Part shown: in pieces, positions 16,976 to 24,149 of the stretch
How the letters are laid out: each line of letters begins with the position of its first letter
Position numbering within the stretch: the first letter of the stretch is position 1
Source: Pedobacter sp.
GTDB taxonomy: Bacteria; Bacteroidota; Bacteroidia; Sphingobacteriales; Sphingobacteriaceae
DNA length: 63,373 nt
Assembly: GCF_031119335.1 (NCBI RefSeq)
Contig: NZ_JAVHXT010000009.1
Location: forward strand, 1-63,373
Direction: 5' to 3'
Made by a program: the position numbers and the translations under genes
The notes under the pieces: model-generated
What the model was told of the DNA's origin: nothing
Database searches by the model: none
What the model saw: the letters and a program-made list of their open reading frames with translations, nothing else

Positions 16976-17527
16976 ATGGCAACAAGATATAGATTTGGAG
17001 ATAATAGTTTACCGCATTTTATAACTTTTGCGGTTGTGAATTGGATTGATGTTTTTAATAGAGAATGTTACAAGGAGATAGTGGTAGAAAGTTTAAGGTT
17101 TTGTATTAAAGAGAAAGGTTTAAACCTACATGCATGGATAATTATGAGTAACCATGTCCATTTAATTGCTACAGCAAAAGAGGGGTTTGAACTGGTTAAC
17201 ATTATGAGGGATTTAAAGAAATACACAAGCAAGATGATAATAGCAAACATGGAAGCTAATGTACAAGAGAGTAGGAAAAATTGGATGATATGGATGTTTA
17301 AAAGGACAGGTGCAAAAAACAGTAACAATAAAGTTTACCAGTTTTGGCAACAGGATAACCACCCCATAGAATTAAGCACAAATGAAATGATACAACAGCG
17401 GTTAAATTATTTGCATGAAAATCCGGTACAGGCTGGTTTTGTAACCGATGCACAGTACTATAAGTACAGCAGTGCCATAGATTATTATGAAGAAAGGAAT
17501 GGGCTTGTGCCAATAAAATTTTTGTAG
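16976..17527 (+). CDS. REP-associated tyrosine transposase (RAYT, Y1 HUH family)
   Basis: 183 residues, usual for RAYTs. The HUH motif is His60-Val-His62 in IIMSNHVHLIA, with a hydrophobic strand before it. The catalytic tyrosine is Tyr145 in RLNYLHENPVQAGFV, and the conserved QFWQQDNHPIEL lies upstream of it. The N-terminus RYRFGDNSLPHFITFAVVNWIDVF is also typical of the IS200/Y1-like fold. RAYTs nick single-stranded REP hairpins and are thought to spread them. The gene is intact and lies inside palindromes of matching sequence. Confidence 0.92.
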   Translation: MATRYRFGDNSLPHFITFAVVNWIDVFNRECYKEIVVESLRFCIKEKGLNLHAWIIMSNHVHLIATAKEGFELVNIMRDLKKYTSKMIIANMEANVQESRKNWMIWMFKRTGAKNSNNKVYQFWQQDNHPIELSTNEMIQQRLNYLHENPVQAGFVTDAQYYKYSSAIDYYEERNGLVPIKFL

Positions 17528-17537
17528 TGCTACATTA

Positions 17538-17598
17538 CGGTCTGGAGACCTTGGTTTTAAAGAGAGATTTAAGTGGCCCTTCGGAACACTTAAACCAG
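17538..17598. repeat. Right REP copy 1
   Basis: Starts CGGTCTGGAGACC (itself palindromic), continues through AGATTTAAGTGGCCC and ends AACACTTAAACCAG. Near-identical to copy 2 at 17696-17755. Confidence 0.8.
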
Positions 17599-17695
17599 CG
17601 GGAAGACGTTTGGAAATAAAACACAAGTAAAGCCATGAAAAATTGAATATCACAAAAGTGGTTATTCTTTAAAAAATAATATAGAAAGTTAGTTT

Positions 17696-17755
17696 CGGTC
17701 TGGAGACCTTGGTTTAAAGAGGGATTTAAGTGACCCTTCGGAACACTTAAACCAG
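17696..17755. repeat. Right REP copy 2
   Basis: Same 60-base element as copy 1 with a few substitutions, in the same orientation. It ends three bases before the right 275-bp direct repeat. The 97 bases between the copies hold no gene. Confidence 0.8.
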
Positions 17756-17758
17756 ATA

Positions 17759-17948
17759 TGGGTTTGGTAAGCTTAAAATTGAAACTATAGTTGGCCGAGC
17801 AATGAAGCAAAATATCGGTTCAATCAAGGTGCTTGAAAAAATTGGTATGACATTTAAAAATAGTTTCGATTTTGAAGGACAAGAAGGAGTGATTTACGAA
17901 ATAACAAAATTGAATTCCTTCTGTGTTGGCGAAGGCCGAAACGGATAA
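17759..17948 (+). pseudogene. 3' fragment of the GNAT gene
   Basis: Identical to the last ~63 codons of the acetyltransferase gene at 16219-16761, including its chimeric end, but with no start or upstream coding sequence. It is the coding part of the right-hand direct repeat. Confidence 0.9.
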
Positions 17949-18033
17949 GTTAGCGGGGTACAAAGAGTTGTTGCACTCTGAAAGGTGATACATTTTTCAC
18001 CACCTTAGACACCTAAGAGCATTTTAGTTTTTT
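17759..18033. repeat. 275-bp direct repeat, right copy
   Basis: Identical to 16572-16846. Perfect identity implies a recent duplication or ongoing gene conversion. After it the sequence diverges (ACTAG here, CCCCC on the left). Confidence 0.95.
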
Positions 18034-18114
18034 ACTAGATGCTTATAATTGGTTTGCTAAGGTTTGTCAGTTTTCTTCGGTGGTTTTTATTTGTGCATAG
18101 GTTTTGTAAAATAG

Positions 18115-18230
18115 ACCTTATAGCAGCCGATACCGCTTGAGCGAGAGTGGGGATTGAGCTTGGAGAAAGCGAGGGAGTAAAGGCGGATAGCAGGACTGCA
18201 GTGACCGAAAAGCTCCTAATTCTGCTCTTC
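18115..18230. other. GC-richer non-coding block, probable dispersed element
   Basis: A conspicuous G/C-rich stretch in AT-rich DNA. On the + strand it contains CAGCCGATACCGCTTGAGCG, GGCGGATAGCAGGACTGCAG and GACCGAAAAGCTCC. Its style (GGATAGCxGGA... CGAAAAGC) recalls non-coding elements common between genes in Bacteroidota. No plausible protein is encoded. It lies between the right direct repeat and the RluA-type gene. Confidence 0.4.
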
Positions 18231-18279
18231 AAAAAATAGCTAATGTCAATTAAGCGGCCTATATTCCTAAATGTATTCG

Positions 18280-18287
18280 TACTTTTG
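18280..18287 (+). promoter_or_regulatory. -7 box of the RluA-type gene
   Basis: TACTTTTG fits TAnnTTTG and lies 21 bases before the TTG start at 18308, giving a very short leader. No clear -33 TTTG is seen at the right distance. Confidence 0.45.
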
Positions 18288-18307
18288 TGGCTTAATCGAT
18301 TATCCTT

Positions 18308-19033
18308 TTGAAGTATCCTAATTTTAAAGACCTTATACTTTTTGAAAACGATGACTATATCGTTGTAAATAAACCTCCGTTTGTGGCCTCGTTAGATGAG
18401 CGTGGTGCGGCTGGTGCTGGCGAAATTAATATTTTGCGTTTGGCTAGGCAATATACATACGATGCGCAGATTTGCCACAGGTTGGATAAAGAAACATCGG
18501 GTGCTATCGTGATTGCTAAAAATCCGGAAGCTTACCGTAATTTATCTATACAGTTTGAGAAACGTAAAGTAAGCAAGATTTATCATGCCGTGGTTGATGG
18601 TCAGTTTCAATTTGATAACCTTTTTGTGGATTTGCCTATTTTAAACGACGGTAATAAAAACGTAACTATTGATAGGCAAGAGGGCAAGCGAGCGGAAACT
18701 TACTTTACTTCGTTAAAATACTATAAGCATTATACTTTGGTAGAATGTAAGCCGGTGACGGGCAGGATGCACCAAATTCGTATTCACTTGGCTACCCAAC
18801 GTGCTGCAATTTGTGGCGATGTGATGTATCGTGGCAAACCGGTTTTTCTGTCGAAAATTAAGCGTGGTTATCGTTTAACTGATGAGGAAGAACAGCCAAT
18901 TATGAAACGTTTTGCGCTTCATGCTAAGCAAATAACGTTTAAAGGTGTAGATGGAGAAGATATTTTTGTGGAAGCACCCTATCCGAAAGACTTTGCAACG
19001 CTGCTCAAATTGTTAGATAAGTTTGATGCCTAA
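18308..19033 (+). CDS. RluA-family pseudouridine synthase
   Basis: 241 residues from a TTG start; an in-frame stop at 18293 and the absence of any nearby ATG leave little choice, and the product begins with the expected KYPNFKDLILFENDDYIVVNKPP. Catalytic motif ICHRLDKETSGAIV with Asp60; later GRMHQIRIHLA is also diagnostic. The protein lacks an S4 RNA-binding domain. It isomerises uridine to pseudouridine in rRNA or tRNA. The ClC channel gene follows after 15 bases. Confidence 0.92.
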   Translation: MKYPNFKDLILFENDDYIVVNKPPFVASLDERGAAGAGEINILRLARQYTYDAQICHRLDKETSGAIVIAKNPEAYRNLSIQFEKRKVSKIYHAVVDGQFQFDNLFVDLPILNDGNKNVTIDRQEGKRAETYFTSLKYYKHYTLVECKPVTGRMHQIRIHLATQRAAICGDVMYRGKPVFLSKIKRGYRLTDEEEQPIMKRFALHAKQITFKGVDGEDIFVEAPYPKDFATLLKLLDKFDA

Positions 19034-19048
19034 TTAAAGAATAGGAAG

Positions 19049-20827
19049 ATGTATATCAGGTTTGTAAGTTTTGTAGATCAGCTAAATAAATATAGGCAAA
19101 GCAAAATTTCTAACCGCAACTTTCTGGTGTTTGCCGCAGTTTTTGTTGGTATTTTTGCTGGACTGGCGGCTTCGTTATTGAAGGGGATTACACATTACAT
19201 TCAACATTTTTTACAGTCGGAATTGCATTGGCAATACAAATATTACCTGTACCTTTTGTTTCCTGCTATTGGTATTTTGCTTTCGGTAATTTACGTGAAG
19301 CGGTTTATTAGAAAAGGTAAATTCGAGATGGGTTTAACGCCACTATTGTACACTATTTCGAAGAAATCGAGCAGGGTAGAAGCGCACAATACTTACTCGC
19401 AGATTATTACTGCTGCTATTACGGTTGGCTTTGGTGGTTCTACGGGTTTAGAGGCTCCAATTGCCACTTCTGGCGCCGCCATTGGCTCTAACGTTGGCAG
19501 GTTTTTAGGTTTAAGCTATCGAGAAATTACTTTGCTGTTGGCTTGTGGTGCTGCTGCAGGTATTGCAGGTGCTTTTAATAGTCCAATTGCAGGTATTGTA
19601 TTTGCTATTGAGATTTTACTGCCAGAATTTTCAATTCCAGCATTTATTCCCTTGTTGCTTTCGGCGGCAACAGCTTCGGTTGTAGCTCGTTTGTTTTACA
19701 AAGAACAGCTTTTTTTCTTAGTAACTGAGGGATGGGAAATGAAAGCGTTATTGTTTTACGTAGTACTTGCCGTAATTGTTGGCCTGTACTCATTTTACTT
19801 TACCAAGGTCAACAAGTTAATTAAAGGTTCATTTTATAAAATCAAAAATCCGTACTATAAAATTGCCGTTGGCGGCTTAATGTTAGGCTTATTGGTGTTT
19901 TTGTTTCCGAGCTTGTACGGCGAAGGTTATATCACCATTAATAGTTTGCTTAAAGGCGACCATACCGCGGTTATTAACAACAGTATTTTCTCGCAATTTA
20001 GCGACTTACCTTGGGTGGTTGTTGTGTTTACGGTAGTTACGGTAATGCTTAAATCTGTAGCGACCTTGGTAACCTTAGCTGCTGGCGGAAACGGTGGTAC
20101 TTTTGCACCAAGCTTAATAATTGGTGGTTTGTTGGGTTTTATTATTGCTTACACTGTTAATATTTTAGGAATTGCCGAGCTAAACGTGGCTAATTTTATC
20201 GTGGCTGGCATGGCAGCAGCCTTAGGTGCTGTAATGCATGCGCCCTTAACAGGAATTTTTTTAATAGCAGAAATTACTGGCGGATATGTGTTGATGGTTC
20301 CTTTAATGATTACCACTGCTATTGCTTATTTCATCAGTAGGAGTGGAAGCAAGTATTCGATCTACACTCAACCGCTGGTAGATGCTGGCCATCTTTCGCA
20401 TCATGAGGATAAAGATACGACAGTTTTAAACATGATGAGCCTGAGATCTTTGATTGAAAAAGACCAGCTCATTTTAATGGATACTGACGTTTTAAGTGAT
20501 AGAATTACCGATATTTTGAAATCGAAGAGAAACGTAATTCCTGTGGTGAATAATGAACAAATTTTTCAAGGTGTGGTTTATATTGAAACCATCTTATCGC
20601 ATCTTGCGGAAAAATCTACCGACAGTATTTTTATAAGTGATATAACCCACATGCCAGCTGAGGTTGCTTCGTTAACCAACGATGTAAAGGAAGTTTTAAA
20701 GAAAATGGAGCAAGAAAACCTTTGGGTAATGCCAATAGTAGATTACGCCGGAACTTACATAGGCTTGGTATCTAAAACAAATATCTTTAATAAATATAGA
20801 TCGATGTTAAGTCGCCAAACCGATTAA
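19049..20827 (+). CDS. ClC-family chloride channel/antiporter with CBS domains
   Basis: 592 residues. The membrane part (about 20-430) carries ClC selectivity-filter signatures: GFGGSTGLEAPIATSGAAIGS (in place of GSGIP/GREGP) and AAGGNGGTFAPSLIIGG, with a final HAPLTGIFLIAEITGGY. Two CBS domains follow (about 450-590; MDTDVLSDRITDILKSKRN and LWVMPIVDYAGTYIGLV). ClC proteins move chloride or other anions across the inner membrane, CBS pairs sensing nucleotides. The stop is one base from that of the convergent histidine kinase gene, with no separate terminator. Confidence 0.9.
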   Translation: MYIRFVSFVDQLNKYRQSKISNRNFLVFAAVFVGIFAGLAASLLKGITHYIQHFLQSELHWQYKYYLYLLFPAIGILLSVIYVKRFIRKGKFEMGLTPLLYTISKKSSRVEAHNTYSQIITAAITVGFGGSTGLEAPIATSGAAIGSNVGRFLGLSYREITLLLACGAAAGIAGAFNSPIAGIVFAIEILLPEFSIPAFIPLLLSAATASVVARLFYKEQLFFLVTEGWEMKALLFYVVLAVIVGLYSFYFTKVNKLIKGSFYKIKNPYYKIAVGGLMLGLLVFLFPSLYGEGYITINSLLKGDHTAVINNSIFSQFSDLPWVVVVFTVVTVMLKSVATLVTLAAGGNGGTFAPSLIIGGLLGFIIAYTVNILGIAELNVANFIVAGMAAALGAVMHAPLTGIFLIAEITGGYVLMVPLMITTAIAYFISRSGSKYSIYTQPLVDAGHLSHHEDKDTTVLNMMSLRSLIEKDQLILMDTDVLSDRITDILKSKRNVIPVVNNEQIFQGVVYIETILSHLAEKSTDSIFISDITHMPAEVASLTNDVKEVLKKMEQENLWVMPIVDYAGTYIGLVSKTNIFNKYRSMLSRQTD

Positions 20828-20828
20828 A

Positions 20829-22907
20829 CTATTTTATTGGCAACTCCACATAGAAGATCGTTCCGCCATCGGTATTATCTTCTAGCCATATTTTGCCATT
20901 GTGGTTTTCTATAATTTGCTTACTGATAGACAAGCCAATACCAAATGGCTGTTCGCCGGCAGTTCCAGGTCTTTTTGCACTGGTAAACATTTCGAAAATC
21001 TTAGATTTATCAGTATCAGGTATGCCTATACCTTGATCTACTATTTTTACTCTAACAGATTTTTCTAGCCGTTCTAAAACCACCACAATTTCTGTTTTAG
21101 GTAAGCTGAATTTAATGGCATTAACAATGAGGTTGTTAAATACACGCCAAATTTTCTCTCTCGCAATAGAAACTACGGTTGGCCCACTGCTTATAAAAAC
21201 GATCTTTTGTTTCTTTTCATCCGCTTTATATTGTAACAGTTCGGTACACTGCCTTAATAATTGCTGTAAATCGATACTTTCTTTCTTAAGCACCTCATTT
21301 TCTATGGCTAACCCAGAATTTAGCAATTGGTTAATCATTTCGATCGAATTAGCACCAGAGCTTTCAATTAGTTGCAGCATTTCCTTGTCTTCTTCGGTAA
21401 AACGTTCGTTTTCTTCTAGCAATAAGCTGGCAATGCCTACCATACCGCCAATGGGGTTTTTTAGATCATGCGCCATTACCTTCATCATTTTAGCATAATC
21501 TTTATTTCTGTTTTCGAGGCTTAATAAAGCTTTCTCCAGCTCCTTATTATTAACTATAGTTTCTCGTTCGGCTTTTTTAGCTTGTTTCGCATTTTTAAGT
21601 ACTAACCACACAATTACCAAAAGCATCATCCCAAACAAAACTGCGCCAATTAAATAAACAGTCTTACTTTGGTTTATTTTTTCCAAATACTCAAGAGCTT
21701 GCTGATCTTCCAAGTTTTTAAATGCTTGGTCTATGTTAACCTTGCTAAGGTCGCTGTTTACCTTATTTAAGTTATCTAAGGTCTCATTATATAATTTCAG
21801 GTTCTCGACAGCATTTTTGTAATTGCCTAAACTATATGCAAGTTCGCTTTTAGCTTTATATAGCTTTAAATTGTTTTCTAGTGAAAGCTCAGGTTCAGAT
21901 TTTACAAGCTTCTCGGTAACATTTAAAATCGAATCGGCTTTTTCGGTATTTGCTGTATTGCTATAAACCTTGGCAAGCTTAATGTAAGCGGTTATTTTAC
22001 TCAGTTCTGCCGAATGATTATTAATGGCAATACATTCTTCTAAGTAATTTTTAGCTAGGGGAAGATTGCCTTTTTTGGCGTAGAGACCACCAATGTTGTC
22101 TAATGCGACAATTTTAGCAGACATAACCTGCCCTAAACTTACATCAGTCTTTTTCTCCTGATTTAAAATATATGCCAAATTCTTTTCATATAAATACAAG
22201 GCACTGTCTAATTTTTCGGCTCTTTCATAAGAAAAACCGGCATTGTTAAGTGCGGCCTGTGTATAGTAGAATAAGTTAGCTGGGTTTACATCTTTAGCGG
22301 CTTGGATAGCATTATATGAATCTAATTGATATTTGGCAGCAGTCGAAAATTTTCCTTGTAGATAGTAGATCTGCGCAATCTTTGATATAAAATCTGCGTA
22401 ATTAGTAGGGTCTTTTTCTCTATCTATAAGATTACTAACCTTAAAGTAGTATGTTACTACTTTATCATATTGTTTAAAGTAGAGCAGTACATCACTTTTT
22501 AGTATTAGCGCCCTGATGTATTCTGTTTTGTTTCTAGTTTTTGCTTTCTCATCCGCAAATAAACTTAGTAAGCTATCTGCGTAAATATTCATTAATCTTT
22601 TGCTAGGAAAAACTGCTTGCGACCTAAAAATATAATAATGAGTTAAACTTTCTATATCTGACGAAGCAATTAGTGGCTTTAATGAATCTAACGATTTTAC
22701 AACCTTTGCTATTTCTCGATCTTTGTATAGGTTGTCTACTTTCCTGAAATCATTAAGAAATTTACTTTGTTTATCAACTGAATGGTCATCGATATTACAA
22801 CTACCTAATAAGCCTATGACTAATATGATAGTTAGGGTATATAGAAGTTTTATATCTACAATTTGATTACTATATGAGCTATAATTATTAGGTCTGAACT
22901 TTTTCAA
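20829..22907 (-). CDS. TPR-domain sensor histidine kinase
   Basis: 692 residues. An N-terminal hydrophobic segment ends in a lipobox-like LLGSC (Cys37). About 50-400 are TPR-like helical repeats (KIAQIYYLQGKFSTAAKYQ, LALYLYEKN-type spacing), predicted periplasmic; a membrane helix lies at about 417-440 (VYLIGAVLFGMMLLVIVWLVL). The cytoplasmic kinase follows: His480 in MAHDLKNPIGG, N box NNLIVNAIKFS, G1 DQGIGIPDTD and G2 FGIGLSI. No receiver domain is fused and no response regulator is adjacent, so its partner is elsewhere. The signal is unknown. Confidence 0.88.
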   Translation of the reverse strand: MKKFRPNNYSSYSNQIVDIKLLYTLTIILVIGLLGSCNIDDHSVDKQSKFLNDFRKVDNLYKDREIAKVVKSLDSLKPLIASSDIESLTHYYIFRSQAVFPSKRLMNIYADSLLSLFADEKAKTRNKTEYIRALILKSDVLLYFKQYDKVVTYYFKVSNLIDREKDPTNYADFISKIAQIYYLQGKFSTAAKYQLDSYNAIQAAKDVNPANLFYYTQAALNNAGFSYERAEKLDSALYLYEKNLAYILNQEKKTDVSLGQVMSAKIVALDNIGGLYAKKGNLPLAKNYLEECIAINNHSAELSKITAYIKLAKVYSNTANTEKADSILNVTEKLVKSEPELSLENNLKLYKAKSELAYSLGNYKNAVENLKLYNETLDNLNKVNSDLSKVNIDQAFKNLEDQQALEYLEKINQSKTVYLIGAVLFGMMLLVIVWLVLKNAKQAKKAERETIVNNKELEKALLSLENRNKDYAKMMKVMAHDLKNPIGGMVGIASLLLEENERFTEEDKEMLQLIESSGANSIEMINQLLNSGLAIENEVLKKESIDLQQLLRQCTELLQYKADEKKQKIVFISSGPTVVSIAREKIWRVFNNLIVNAIKFSLPKTEIVVVLERLEKSVRVKIVDQGIGIPDTDKSKIFEMFTSAKRPGTAGEQPFGIGLSISKQIIENHNGKIWLEDNTDGGTIFYVELPIK

Positions 22908-23094
22908 TAATTAAGAGGTTATTTTACAAGGGGTGTTCAAATTTATTAAAACTTTTAGGAATATTCTGTTTTGGGTTTGTAAAAAACTGATTTATTGTTT
23001 GTTATTAATTTATGTTAATTCTCTTGTTTGGTGTTGATAATAAAATTTGTTATTCCCCTCGAAATATTAAACCTTAGCACTTTCTAATAAAATT

Positions 23095-23559
23095 ATGGAA
23101 GATTTAAGTGCTTTAAGCCAAGTTGCAGAGTTTCACCAAACTTTTAAACATCCAATTGTATCCCAAGCAGCTATACCTTCAAAAGTAAGAAGTAAGTTAA
23201 GGATAGATTTAATTGCCGAAGAATTAAAAGAACTGCAAGAGGCAGTTGATAATGACGATTTGATAGAAGTGGCAGATGCACTTTGCGATTTGCAATATGT
23301 TTTGGCAGGTGCAGTACTAGAGTTCGGATTAGGTGCAAAGTTTAAAACCTTGTTTGACGAAGTACACCGTTCTAACATGAGCAAAGCTTGTAAAACAATA
23401 GCCGAAGCTGAAGAAACTATAGCGCATTACAAACAAAAAGACAATGTTGATGCTTACTTTAAAGAGGTGGAGGGAATGTTTTTGGTTTACCGCAAAGGTG
23501 ATGACAAAACCTTAAAGTCTGTAAACTATTCTCCTGCTAACCTTAAAGAAATATTATAA
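23095..23559 (+). CDS. MazG-like nucleoside triphosphate pyrophosphohydrolase
   Basis: 154 residues, all-alpha. The metal-binding motifs of the MazG/PRA-PH superfamily are visible: EELKELQEAVDNDD (EExxE) and EVADALCDLQYVLAGAVLEFG (ExxDxxxD). The C-terminus is an extended tail (YFKEVEGMFLVYRKGDDKTLKSVNYSPANL). Such enzymes hydrolyse non-canonical or excess nucleoside triphosphates to monophosphate and pyrophosphate in the cytoplasm. A MaoC dehydratase gene follows after 20 bases, probably in the same transcript. Confidence 0.8.
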   Translation: MEDLSALSQVAEFHQTFKHPIVSQAAIPSKVRSKLRIDLIAEELKELQEAVDNDDLIEVADALCDLQYVLAGAVLEFGLGAKFKTLFDEVHRSNMSKACKTIAEAEETIAHYKQKDNVDAYFKEVEGMFLVYRKGDDKTLKSVNYSPANLKEIL

Positions 23560-23579
23560 CACAATAACACAGCATATTT

Positions 23580-24041
23580 ATGATTAAGATTAATAACCAC
23601 GATGAGTTTGCTGCCTATTTAGGTAAGGAATTAGGTATTTCGTCTTGGTATCAAATTAGCCAAGAACAAATTAATAAGTTTGCCGATGCCACTTTGGATC
23701 ATCAGTGGATACACACAGACCCCGAAAAAGCTGCAACAGATAGTCCTTTTAAAAAAACGATAGCACACGGTTATTTAACCCTATCACTACTGCCTTTTTT
23801 ATGGCAACAAATTATTAAGATAGAAAATCTTAAAATGGAGATTAACTACGGAATTGAAAATTTGAAATTTGGACAAGCGGTAACGGTAGACAGCGAAGTG
23901 CGTCTGGTAGCGAAATTAAAATCTATCATTAATCTTAGAGGGATAACAAAAGTAGTCTTAGATGCTACTTTAGAAATTAAGGACCAATCTAAGCCAGCAT
24001 TTACTGGCGATGTAGTTTTTCTATATCACTTTATAAATTAA
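23580..24041 (+). CDS. MaoC-family (R)-specific enoyl-CoA hydratase
   Basis: 153 residues, a single hot-dog fold. The hydratase motif is present: INKFADATLDHQWIHTDPEKAATDSPF followed by TIAHGYLTLSLLP, giving the catalytic Asp and His. The family hydrates trans-2-enoyl-CoA. A strong terminator follows, closing the two-gene unit. Confidence 0.9.
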   Translation: MIKINNHDEFAAYLGKELGISSWYQISQEQINKFADATLDHQWIHTDPEKAATDSPFKKTIAHGYLTLSLLPFLWQQIIKIENLKMEINYGIENLKFGQAVTVDSEVRLVAKLKSIINLRGITKVVLDATLEIKDQSKPAFTGDVVFLYHFIN

Positions 24042-24061
24042 AATTTCAAAAAAAATATTTG

Positions 24062-24096
24062 AATAGCCGATAAAACATCGGCTATTTTTGTTTTTT
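24062..24096 (+). terminator. Rho-independent terminator
   Basis: AATAGCCGAT (24062-24071) pairs perfectly with ATCGGCTATT (24077-24086), five-base loop, followed by TTTGTTTTTT. Confidence 0.92.
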
Positions 24097-24149
24097 GTGC
24101 ATATATTTAGCATTACCAAATAGCATTTCTTTTTCGAGCAACCCTTGTG

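Larger units (their letters stand above)
16847..17758 (+). mobile_element. RAYT transposase unit with flanking REP palindromes
   Basis: 912 bases between two identical 275-bp repeats. Contents: left palindrome (16853-16892), a 13-base palindrome ACAAAGACTTTGT (16903-16915), the transposase (16976-17527), and two right palindromes (17538-17598 and 17696-17755) in inverted orientation to the left one. This matches a REP-associated tyrosine transposase bracketed by its cognate REPs. Such elements normally leave no target duplication, so the long direct repeat is unexpected. Confidence 0.75.

Noticed and set aside
17538..17755. Possible CRISPR-like spacing of repeats
   Set aside because: Only two 60-base copies with a 97-base gap, and they are REP palindromes of the RAYT; no cas genes.
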